Assembly: GCA_016297695.1 (NCBI GenBank)
Contig: JAEDGC010000043.1
Coordinates: forward strand, 1 to 14,874
From: Bacilli bacterium
Lineage (GTDB): Bacteria > Bacillota_I > Bacilli_A > RF39 > UBA660
Direction of reading: 5' to 3'
DNA length: 14,874 nt
Shown: positions 6,435 through 12,756 of the stretch, piece after piece
Layout: every line of letters begins with the position of its first letter
Position numbering within the stretch: position 1 is the first letter of the stretch
Notes under the pieces: model-generated
What the model was told of the DNA's origin: nothing
The model's input: only the letters and a program-made list of their open reading frames with translations
The model's database searches: none
Made by a program: the position numbers and the translations under genes

Positions 6435-6815
6435 TTAATCTACTATTTTTGAATAAACTCTATTATTCTTTTTATAAATACATATGTCTACTTCGTTCAT
6501 TGATTTATTATTCTTTGGATTTATTACAAATCCATTTTCTACATCATCTTTTTTGATATATCCATCATTAACTAAATCTCCTACTTTAACTTTCCCATTA
6601 CTGGTGCAATTTTCATCATTTGATACTTTTGATGGATTTTCTTGACCATATAATTTAGCAGCATCTTTAATCATTTGGATTTTTGTCTCATACATTTTAG
6701 CTTTTATTTTATTAGAAATAGATATAGCACTTGGAACAGCAATTGTAATAATAATTGCAAGTACTACTATTACTGCTAATAATTCAACCAAAGTAAAACC
6801 ATTTTTATTTTTCAT
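6435..6815 (-). CDS. Type IV pilin / pseudopilin (prepilin-type N-terminal methylation motif)
   Basis: 126 aa from the ATG at 6815. The frame runs upstream to 6851, but AGGTGAT 4-6 bases before 6815 and the canonical prepilin leader fix the start. MKNKNG/FTLVELLAVIVVLAIIITIAVPSAI is a textbook prepilin peptidase site: Gly before the cut, Phe1 and Glu5 after it, then about 20 hydrophobic residues. The soluble domain is short and has two Cys (in ENCTSN and DICIY) that could form a disulphide. It fits ComGC/GspG-type pseudopilins or a competence/adhesion pilus subunit. It is 15 bp upstream of its paralogue and probably co-transcribed. An extended -10 TGTTACAAT (6832-6840) gives a possible promoter after the engB terminator. 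Confidence 0.85.
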   Translation of the reverse strand: MKNKNGFTLVELLAVIVVLAIIITIAVPSAISISNKIKAKMYETKIQMIKDAAKLYGQENPSKVSNDENCTSNGKVKVGDLVNDGYIKKDDVENGFVINPKNNKSMNEVDICIYKKNNRVYSKIVD

Positions 6816-6854
6816 ATTATCACCTATTATTATTGTAACACAAAAAATCAAATT

Positions 6855-6882
6855 AAAAAGACATTTGTATCAAACAAATGTC
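6855..6882 (-). terminator. Intrinsic terminator of engB
   Basis: 8-bp stem GACATTTG (6860-6867) / CAAATGTC (6875-6882) with a 7-nt loop, followed on the minus strand by five T (6855-6859). The stem includes the first bases of the engB TGA stop. Confidence 0.8.
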
Positions 6883-7474
6883 AATTTTCTGTATTTAAAC
6901 ATTCACTTATTAAATTATAAATATCTTCTCTGCCTTTTTTTGTTAAACTAGAAAAATGAATAAAACTTTCTTCATCTGTTAATTGAAAAGCTTCTTTTAT
7001 AAGTTTATCTTGTTTTGGTTTTTGATTATTAGGTACTTTATCATACTTTGTAGCTACTATTGTAATATCAAGATTGTAGTATTTTAAAAAATCATACATG
7101 ATTATGTCATCTTCCATTGGCTTATGTCGATAATCAATAAGCAAGAAAACTTTTTTTAAATTATCTCTATTTTTAATATATTCTTCAATCATTAATCCTA
7201 ATTTTTTTTGAGTTGTTTTATTAACAGCAGCATATCCATATCCCGGAACATCAACTAAATAAAATAAATTATTTATTAAATAAAAATTTAATGTTTGAGT
7301 TTTTCCTGGTTTAGAACTAGTTCTTGCAAAATTTTTACGAGCAATTATTGAATTAATAAAACTGCTTTTTCCAACATTACTTCTACCAACAAGTAAAAAT
7401 TCTTTTTTATTATCATCAGGATATTGACTTTGACGAACAGCAATATTTGCTAATTCTACACTTTCAATTTTCAT
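6881..7474 (-). CDS. engB: Ribosome biogenesis GTP-binding protein EngB (YsxC/YihA)
   Basis: 197 aa, typical for the family (about 195). This is an essential single-domain GTPase of late 50S assembly. G1 is GRSNVGKS (30-37), the switch I region is SSKPGKTQTLNFY (53-65), G3 is DVPGYG (75-80), the family signature is DYRH (114-117) and G4 is TKYDK (142-146). GGTGG lies 6 bases before the ATG. A TTGCAT-17-TATAAT promoter precedes it and a clear terminator follows, so it is probably monocistronic. In many genomes engB is next to lon or clpX; here it sits upstream of pilin-like genes and der, making two ribosome-assembly GTPases within 3 kb. Confidence 0.96.
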   Translation of the reverse strand: MKIESVELANIAVRQSQYPDDNKKEFLLVGRSNVGKSSFINSIIARKNFARTSSKPGKTQTLNFYLINNLFYLVDVPGYGYAAVNKTTQKKLGLMIEEYIKNRDNLKKVFLLIDYRHKPMEDDIIMYDFLKYYNLDITIVATKYDKVPNNQKPKQDKLIKEAFQLTDEESFIHFSSLTKKGREDIYNLISECLNTEN

Positions 7475-7489
7475 ATAACCACCACTTAA

Positions 7490-7518
7490 ATTATATATTA
7501 AATATTAAAATTATGCAA
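7490..7518 (-). promoter_or_regulatory. Sigma-A promoter of engB
   Basis: TTGCAT (7513-7518) - 17 bp - TATAAT (7490-7495) on the minus strand; the start point would be near 7483, just before the GGTGG ribosome binding site. Confidence 0.65.
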
Positions 7519-7636
7519 ATTTACCAAATTAAATTCTTATTTTTTTAATATTTTTTCATTTTTCTTTAAATCATTGTAATAATATTTGCCATATTGTGAC
7601 ATTTTTTGCAAAAAAAAGATTTATTATATAAAAATT

Positions 7637-9032
7637 ATGAAAGAGATAAATTTTGACAAGTATCAATTAAAAGCCATTTAAATGTAATAAAAATACTTTA
7701 CTTGTTGCTGGTGCTGGAAGTGGTAAAACTACTACTATTATTGGAAAAATAAATTATTTATTAAATAATGGATACCAAGAAAAAGATATTTTATGTATCA
7801 GTTTTACAAATGCCTCAACTAATGATTTAAAAAAGAAATTAAATGATTCAGTTGATGTTTTTACATTTCACAAGCTTTCTTTAAACATTTTAAATGAAAC
7901 AAAAAAAAATTATAAATTATGTGATGTTAATTTATTAGAAAAAATAATTGATATTTATATAAAACGATTATTCGAATCAAAAAAGAAAAAGAAAAATTTT
8001 TTAAAATATATTTCTAATGTTTCTAATTTTAAAAATTTAACTATAAGATTCATTAATTTATTTAAAGCAAATAACTATGATGAACTAAAGTTTAAAGAAA
8101 TATTTATAAAAATAAATAAAATTAAAAATAAAGATGAAAGATTAAATCATTTGATGAATTTAATAAATATAATAAACATTTATAAATTATATCAGTTAGA
8201 ATTGAATTCCTGTAGAGAACTTGATTTTAATGATTTAATAATAAAAGCTACTAAAGAAATAAAATTTACTGATTTTACAGATAAGTATAAATATATAATC
8301 ATCGATGAATTTCAAGACACTTCTTTAGTTAGATTAAATTTAATACTAGAAATATATAAAAAAAATAATTGCAAAATTTTTTGTGTTGGAGATGACTTTC
8401 AATCTATTTATCAATTCACTGGATGTGATTTAAGTATTTTTTTAAATTTCCAAAAATATTTTAAAAATAGTTGTATAAAAAAGTTAAAAATGACTTATCG
8501 AAATCCGCAACAACTTATTAATGTAGCTGGTAATTTCATAATGAAAAATAAAAATCAAATTAAAAAAATTTTAAAATCAAATAAATCAATTAAAACTCCA
8601 ATTAAGATAGCTTATTTTAAAAATAATAAAGGTTTATTAAATTTAATAAATAGTCTAAATACTAATTATATGATTTTAGGAAGAAATAATAAAGATATCT
8701 ATAAATATTTTAATAAAGATGAAATTATAAAAAAAAATATCATTTATTTTACAATTCACAAATCTAAAGGTTTAGAAGCCGATAATATAATAATAATTAA
8801 TTTGACTGATGAGTATGATAGTATTCCCTCTAAAATAAAAAATGATTATTTAATAGATTTATTACTAGGCAATCAAAAAGATATTTATTATGAAGAAAGA
8901 AGATTATTTTATGTTGCTTTAACCAGAACAAAAAATAATGTTTATTTAATAGTTCCAAAAAATCATAAATCAGAATTTATAAAAGAATTGATTAAAGATT
9001 ACAAGAAATATATTGAATTTGTTCATGTTTAA
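7637..9032 (+). CDS. Compact UvrD/Rep-type DNA helicase with an apparent +1 frameshift
   Basis: Superfamily 1A helicase. ATG at 7637 opens MKEINFDKYQLKAI, then meets TAA at 7679-7681. Dropping one T of the TTT at 7677-7679 gives one open frame of 464 aa to 9032. That corrected frame holds every motif: AGAGSGKT (24-31), TNAS, FTFHKLS, DFNDLI, DEFQD (223-227), GDDFQSIYQF (251-260), TYRNP (286-290), HKSKGLEAD (374-382) and RRLFYVALTRTK (421-432). Only about 85 residues separate TYRNP from HKSKGL, so the 2B subdomain of UvrD/PcrA is essentially absent, and the protein is well short of the usual 700-plus aa. The main frame has no ATG/GTG/TTG between 7680 and 8151, so an unshifted product would lack Walker A. 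No ribosome binding site precedes 7637. It may be a recent pseudogene or an assembly/sequence error; no other lesion is seen. Confidence 0.85.
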
Positions 9033-9040
9033 AATTTATT

Positions 9041-9049
9041 TGATATAAT
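9041..9049 (+). promoter_or_regulatory. Extended -10 promoter of the GNAT gene
   Basis: TGATATAAT (TG-N-TATAAT). The nearest -35-like TTGTTC (9019-9024) has a 19-bp spacer, so the extended -10 probably carries the promoter. The start point would be near 9056. Confidence 0.55.
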
Positions 9050-9069
9050 AAATTTAGGATGTGATTTTT

Positions 9070-9537
9070 ATGGATTATTCTAAAATATCTTTTAAAGGAT
9101 ATATACCAAGTTATAAAAAATATTTTGAATTAATAAAAGAAGATAAAACAATCAATAATTATATTACTTTTACAGAGTATGATTCTAGTTTAATTTTTTA
9201 TGAAAGTAATTTTTGTGGTATATGTAAAATAATTGATTTTGATGAAGATGAAAACAAAGAAATACATATAGCTTTATTAGATGAATATAGGAATCAAGGT
9301 CTTGCTTCTTATATAGTTGCAACACTTTCTAATAATATATTTGCCTCTAACATACATTGTCAATATGCTGTTTTATCTATTGATAAAGATAATACGCCTT
9401 CAATAAAAATGGCAAACAAAAGTGGTTTTAAATTAAATGAAGAACTGACTAAGGCTAATTTAGAATATGGTGATTTTAAAACACTTTATTTTACAAAGAA
9501 TAATCCTTATTACCAATCATTGCATAATAATTTATAA
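9070..9537 (+). CDS. GNAT-family N-acetyltransferase
   Basis: 155 aa from ATG at 9070. A GTG at 9061 is in frame but lies within the TTAGGATGTGA that looks like the ribosome binding region, so 9070 is preferred. The acetyl-CoA binding motif A is DEYRNQGLASYIVATL (about 91-106 of the 155-aa form), with the R-x-x-G-x-A loop. A motif B-like DNTPSIKMANKSGF follows, as in the S-x-x-x-A-x-x-x-G-F pattern of this superfamily. The substrate cannot be told; small-molecule or protein N-acetylation are both possible. It follows the helicase by 37 bp but has its own extended -10 promoter. Confidence 0.85.
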   Translation: MDYSKISFKGYIPSYKKYFELIKEDKTINNYITFTEYDSSLIFYESNFCGICKIIDFDEDENKEIHIALLDEYRNQGLASYIVATLSNNIFASNIHCQYAVLSIDKDNTPSIKMANKSGFKLNEELTKANLEYGDFKTLYFTKNNPYYQSLHNNL

Positions 9538-9538
9538 T
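9510..9538 (+). promoter_or_regulatory. Promoter of the 27-residue peptide gene
   Basis: TTACCA (9510-9515) - 17 bp - TATAAT (9533-9538), inside the end of the GNAT gene. Transcription would start near 9545 and give a leader of about 55 nt. Confidence 0.55.
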
Positions 9539-9600
9539 ATTTTTAACAACATTTAATAGTTGGGTAATTTGCCAATCTCCAAAAGAAGGGAGGCGATATT

Positions 9601-9684
9601 ATGAGCAAGAAAGATTTCTTAATCTTATCTTTAATTATTATTATCTTCCTATTAGTATTATTACTATTTAAAGTTTTAATCTAA
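9601..9684 (+). CDS. 27-residue single-pass membrane peptide
   Basis: A short ORF starting MSKKDF, followed by about 17 almost purely aliphatic residues and a Lys near the C-terminus, i.e. one transmembrane helix. Support for translation: GGGAGG eight bases before the ATG, among the strongest ribosome binding sites in the window, plus a consensus-like promoter 60-90 bp upstream. CTCC at 9577-9580 could pair with GGAG (9589-9592) of the ribosome binding site and mask it. Function unknown; size and shape resemble small membrane regulators or type I toxins, but there is no homology I can name. Its transcript would converge on the small RNA candidate at 9733-9837 and share that terminator. Confidence 0.6.
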   Translation: MSKKDFLILSLIIIIFLLVLLLFKVLI

Positions 9685-9732
9685 AAAGAAAAATCACCTA
9701 ACTCAGCAATGATTTAGAATGCATATTAACAT

Positions 9733-9837
9733 AAAAAAGAACTTTTTACAAGTTCTCTTTTAATTAATCAAACTATAAGTTTGAGTATATTCAATTTGGT
9801 GTGATATTCATACCTTATATGAACTGTCCCTCGTTGA
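9733..9837 (-). ncRNA. Candidate small structured RNA, copy 1 (tracrRNA-like layout)
   Basis: An independent minus-strand unit of about 105 nt after the terminator of the 324-aa gene. An extended -10 TGATATACT (9844-9852) predicts a start near 9837. In RNA order: AGTTCATATAAGG (9812-9824); a 4-bp hairpin GGUA-UGAA-UAUC that begins at that GG (9802-9813); CACCAAATTGA (9791-9801); hairpin TCAAACT/AGTTTGA (9768-9784); and terminator AGAACTT/AAGTTCT with six T. Copy 2 at 12757-12866 keeps the same order. No coding frame of interest. The AGTT..A.ATAAGG - hairpin - hairpin - terminator order recalls type II CRISPR tracrRNAs, but no cas gene or array is present, so the function is open. Confidence 0.45.
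9738..9756. terminator. Terminator shared by the small peptide gene and small RNA copy 1
   Basis: 7-bp stem AGAACTT (9738-9744) / AAGTTCT (9750-9756) with a 5-nt loop. The minus-strand side has a six-T tract (better), the plus-strand side CTTTTAATT (weaker). Confidence 0.75.
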
Positions 9838-9855
9838 CATTTTCAGTATATCACA

Positions 9856-9869
9856 AGTCTTTTGAAAGA
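9856..9869. repeat. Palindrome upstream of small RNA copy 1
   Basis: GTCTTTTGAAAGAC, a perfect 14-bp palindrome located where the -35 of the small RNA promoter should be, only a few bases from its -10. It could be a regulator binding site; no protein is assigned. Confidence 0.4.
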
Positions 9870-9941
9870 CCTATACCAAAAAATCGCTATTTGTTTAATT
9901 TCTGTTTCATTTACATCTGTACTTTTTATCATTACATTAAT

Positions 9942-9962
9942 AAAAAAAGAGCATTTTGCTCT
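9942..9962 (-). terminator. Intrinsic terminator of the 324-aa gene
   Basis: 5-bp stem AGAGC/GCTCT (9948-9952 / 9958-9962), followed on the minus strand by at least six T. It overlaps the TAG stop codon. Confidence 0.7.
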
Positions 9963-10935
9963 ATAATTTTTTTAAATTTCGTACTATTTTTTTTACATTA
10001 GCATTACCTATTTTATTAGTAGTAACGCTTACATCTGGATCTTCATCCCAATCATAAATACCATCTAGTTCATGGCTTTCTGTAAATGTTGAATTAGACA
10101 AATCAACATCAAACGATTTGTTGTATTGTCCAAAAGTAGTAATCATTATTTTTTCGTACCCTTGAATTAATAAATCATAATTTGCTCTGGCCAAATAATC
10201 ATTAGTATGAGTACTAATTCGTAAATTTTTATCTTGATGATATAAAATAGCTATTCTCTTTGAAAACTCATTAAATAATTCAATTAAGTCATTTTTAATT
10301 GATTCAACGCCAATGATTTCTGCCAAATCTTTTTGAAATAAATACTTATTTATATCGCTACATTGTCTAGGCCATCTATGATTTTCTATCATTTTTTTTA
10401 TATAACTTTCCCAAATATTAACTACAATTTCAGCAGAAACATATTGTCCAATAATTAAATCATTATTATCTATTTCAACACTTTCATCAAGTTGTCTTTT
10501 TTGTTGATTTGATAGATATTCTCCAATTATATTTCTTATTTCCTTTACTTTTCCTTCTCCAAATTGTCCTCCAGGCATAAAATATGTATTAATAACACTT
10601 CTATCAAAATCACCTAATTTATAATTTGCTCTAATTAAATAGTCATTATTTTTTTCACTATATACCATATCCATATGTGGTGCTGTTTCTTTTTCTTTAG
10701 TTATCCAACTTACTGTTCGAGACCAATCACTTTCTGATTTTCTTTCAAAAAATCTTGTAAACAATTTGTCATTTTCATAAATTGAATCTACTACAGGCAT
10801 CTTACTTTCAAAAAAGTATAAAAAACTTATAAATTCTGATGTTAAAAAACTCGGTTCGTAGCCATTTTTAACTTTATACATCATATACTCAACTATTAAA
10901 TCATCTACTGTTAATTTATGCTCTAAATTTACCAT
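9961..10935 (-). CDS. Hypothetical protein with an internal duplication
   Basis: 324 aa, unrecognised. It is soluble, with no signal peptide or membrane helix, and rich in aromatic and acidic residues. One segment occurs twice: NNDYLIRANYKL (96-107) and TNDYLARANYDL (244-255). Each is preceded by a basic/aromatic stretch and followed by a short strand-like segment (VINTYF, IMITTF), suggesting two diverged copies of one fold. The middle carries ENHRWPRQC (184-192). The tail is acidic (WDEDPD) and then basic (KKIVRNLKKL). AGGAGG lies 7 bases before the ATG. It is 48 bp downstream of the DUF488-like gene and probably in its operon, although a TATAAT in the gap could also start transcription. It ends in a terminator just upstream of small RNA copy 1. 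Confidence 0.75.
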   Translation of the reverse strand: MVNLEHKLTVDDLIVEYMMYKVKNGYEPSFLTSEFISFLYFFESKMPVVDSIYENDKLFTRFFERKSESDWSRTVSWITKEKETAPHMDMVYSEKNNDYLIRANYKLGDFDRSVINTYFMPGGQFGEGKVKEIRNIIGEYLSNQQKRQLDESVEIDNNDLIIGQYVSAEIVVNIWESYIKKMIENHRWPRQCSDINKYLFQKDLAEIIGVESIKNDLIELFNEFSKRIAILYHQDKNLRISTHTNDYLARANYDLLIQGYEKIMITTFGQYNKSFDVDLSNSTFTESHELDGIYDWDEDPDVSVTTNKIGNANVKKIVRNLKKL

Positions 10936-10983
10936 AACAATCCTCCTGTATTATATAACAATTTTTATATTATTGATTCATTA

Positions 10984-11679
10984 CTATTTAATTTCCAATT
11001 TTTTTCTGTTTAAATTACGATTAATTTCCGATTGGTTTCTATATTTTTTCTGATTTTCCAATTCTCTATATTCATCTTCAGCCATATCGGCATCGCATCT
11101 TAAAAAACAAGCATTCTGTCTATAATTATCATAGCATTTGCCAGTTTTTTCTTCTAATTCATTTGCTTTTAGTTCTAAATTTTCTCCTTTTTCAAATAAA
11201 TATAATGCTCTTAATGACTTAAATCCACGCATATTTCTATTTAATCTCATAGCGTCTTCTAAATATTGTTTAATATATTCTGGTCTATTTATTTCTTCTA
11301 TTTGATAATCATACGCTTTAGCTTCTGGTACTTTTACACCCAATAATATTTCAAACCATGCTGCAACAATATGTCTAGGACCAAACTCTGTATTAGGTTC
11401 ATAACTAAGTAATACAGAATTATCAAGTTCTCTGTATACTTTTTCTGGATCCAATCTTGATAATACTTGATTCCAGTATTCTTGAACATAATATCTAATG
11501 TTTTCTTCTTCAGCAACTTTCCCAATATTATCATGCCATATTTTCCAAAAAGATAATTTAGGTGCTAGTTCAGGATAAAATTCTCCTTGATAATTAGCAT
11601 CTTTACCGCTATTTCCAGAGATAGAATAAGTTTTATATTTATCTGATTGCCATTCATTATGACTGCTTGTAATAATCAT
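10984..11679 (-). CDS. DUF488-like protein with a Cys-containing charged C-terminus
   Basis: 231 aa. The segment LLSYEPNTEFGPRHIVAAWFE (90-110) resembles the conserved core of DUF488 proteins (hhCxEk...xCHRHhhAeWh), and an N-terminal strand (IITSSHNEW) followed by a W-rich region fits that fold's size of about 120 aa. The family's CHRH is GPRH here, so the Cys and first His are missing. Residues 130-231 are an extra helical, strongly charged region with C182, C191 and C195 and a basic end (NRNLNRKKLEIK). The function of DUF488 is unsettled in general. AGGAGG lies before the ATG. It has its own extended -10 promoter and is first in a likely two-gene operon with the 324-aa gene. Confidence 0.65.
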   Translation of the reverse strand: MIITSSHNEWQSDKYKTYSISGNSGKDANYQGEFYPELAPKLSFWKIWHDNIGKVAEEENIRYYVQEYWNQVLSRLDPEKVYRELDNSVLLSYEPNTEFGPRHIVAAWFEILLGVKVPEAKAYDYQIEEINRPEYIKQYLEDAMRLNRNMRGFKSLRALYLFEKGENLELKANELEEKTGKCYDNYRQNACFLRCDADMAEDEYRELENQKKYRNQSEINRNLNRKKLEIK

Positions 11680-11726
11680 ATTTTTCCTCCTAATAAATCC
11701 ACCTTTTTATCTCTTCAATTGTTAAT

Positions 11727-11754
11727 ATTATACCATATTTTCAGAACATTTTAA
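11727..11754 (-). promoter_or_regulatory. Extended -10 promoter of the 231-aa / 324-aa genes
   Basis: TTAAAA (11749-11754) - 16 bp - TATAAT (11727-11732) with TG one base upstream of the -10. The stretch ATGGTATAATATTA is nearly the same as at the 275-aa and 567-aa genes. Confidence 0.65.
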
Positions 11755-11782
11755 CACATTTTTCTAAATTAGTTAAAAATTA

Positions 11783-11821
11783 TTCAATTGAAAAATTTTC
11801 AAAAAAACATTAAATAATGTT
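11783..11821. promoter_or_regulatory. Cluster of three palindromes between divergent genes (operator candidate)
   Basis: TTCAATTGAA (11783-11792), GAAAAATTTTC (11790-11800) and AACATT-AAAT-AATGTT (11806-11821) follow one another in the 193-bp divergent intergenic region. The last overlaps the -35 of the 275-aa gene. Each is short and AT-rich, so individually weak. Confidence 0.35.
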
Positions 11822-11847
11822 CATACTAAAGTAAAATATGTTATAAT
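11820..11847 (+). promoter_or_regulatory. Extended -10 promoter of the 275-aa gene
   Basis: TTCATA (11820-11825) - 16 bp - TATAAT (11842-11847), with TGT directly before the -10. AAAGGAG follows upstream of the ATG at 11873. Confidence 0.65.
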
Positions 11848-11872
11848 ATCAATCAGTTGGAAAGGAGTTTTT

Positions 11873-12700
11873 ATGAATTGCTATGTAAAAAGTGGAATTG
11901 AAATATTAAATGATACCACTAAAGATTTAAAAAATTTAAATGAACTTGGAATATATTTGGCAAAACAAACTAATATTGACGCATTAAAATCATTAAAACT
12001 TTTAATTTTAGCTTCTGAAAATTCAATGTTAAACAAAGATTTTAATATTAATAGTATTAAAACTTATACTGAAACAATTATGCGTGATACGCACAAAAGA
12101 AATGAATCAGTAATTGGTAATTTATCTATGAATCCACAAAATATTGGTTTGGAATTAATGGATTATATTATACATAATTATGAAGTTGATTTAACTTTAC
12201 AACCTTATGATAGTGGATTAACAATATTCGATTTTTGGACTCGTTCGTTTGTTAGAATAGAATATGACCAAGATATTTTCTATAAAAGATATGATATGAT
12301 TAATAAAAAATTAGAAATTATATCATTTATGATTCAAAAAGGATTATTAGATGTTAATCAAATAGATTTCTTATTGACTGTATTTGATAGATGTATTCAA
12401 AGAAAACAATTCTATACAGAAGAACAATTGTTAAGAATGCAAGAAATATTTAATAACATAAAGCTAAAAGAACAATTAGAACTTAATGTTGCAAACTTAA
12501 TTACTCAAAAAAAAATAAAACTTAATTGTTCTAGAGATGAACTTATTAAAAAATTATCAGAAACTAGAACCCAAGTAGAAGCATCTTCTGATAAAACAGA
12601 TTTTTGGGATGAATTATTAAATTATCAAATGTTAAATGATCAATGTATATATATGTTGCAAACTATTCCTACTTTGGTTAAGAAAAAAATAATAAAATAA
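11873..12700 (+). CDS. Hypothetical helical protein
   Basis: 275 aa, unrecognised. It is soluble and almost certainly all-helical, with no signal peptide, membrane segment or nucleotide-binding motif. The most distinctive stretch is the middle, LTIFDFWTRSFVRIEYDQDIFYKRYD (about 118-143). The C-terminal third, LKEQLELNVANLITQKKIKL... to the end, is Lys/Gln/Glu-rich and could form a coiled coil. AAAGGAG lies 7 bases before the ATG. It is divergent from the 231-aa gene across a palindrome-rich region and has a promoter almost identical to those of the 231-aa and 567-aa genes, which suggests shared expression. It ends in a strong terminator that is also the 3' end of small RNA copy 2. Confidence 0.75.
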   Translation: MNCYVKSGIEILNDTTKDLKNLNELGIYLAKQTNIDALKSLKLLILASENSMLNKDFNINSIKTYTETIMRDTHKRNESVIGNLSMNPQNIGLELMDYIIHNYEVDLTLQPYDSGLTIFDFWTRSFVRIEYDQDIFYKRYDMINKKLEIISFMIQKGLLDVNQIDFLLTVFDRCIQRKQFYTEEQLLRMQEIFNNIKLKEQLELNVANLITQKKIKLNCSRDELIKKLSETRTQVEASSDKTDFWDELLNYQMLNDQCIYMLQTIPTLVKKKIIK

Positions 12701-12708
12701 AAATATTT

Positions 12709-12744
12709 ACACACGCTAATTGGTATGTCAATTTGCAAGTGTGT
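12709..12744. repeat. Two-tier hairpin after the 275-aa gene
   Basis: Outer stem ACACAC/GTGTGT (12709-12714 / 12739-12744) and inner stem AATTG/CAATT (12718-12722 / 12729-12733) with a 6-nt loop. There is no proper T tract after it, so it is probably a 3'-UTR or processing structure, not the terminator itself. Confidence 0.4.
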
Positions 12745-12756
12745 TTCTAAATTGAC

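Noticed and set aside
7674..7682. Programmed +1 frameshift at the early stop of the helicase
   Set aside because: The codon before TAA (ATT) would re-pair poorly in the +1 frame (TTT), and no upstream Shine-Dalgarno-like stimulator is seen, unlike prfB. A simple insertion or sequence error is more likely.
9801..10001. 66-aa plus-strand frame across the small RNA and the end of the 324-aa gene
   Set aside because: No ribosome binding site, unlike any protein, and crosses two terminators; the region is better explained by the RNA-like element.
11334..11534. 66-aa minus-strand frame within the 231-aa gene
   Set aside because: Alternative frame of a better-supported gene with its own promoter and ribosome binding site.
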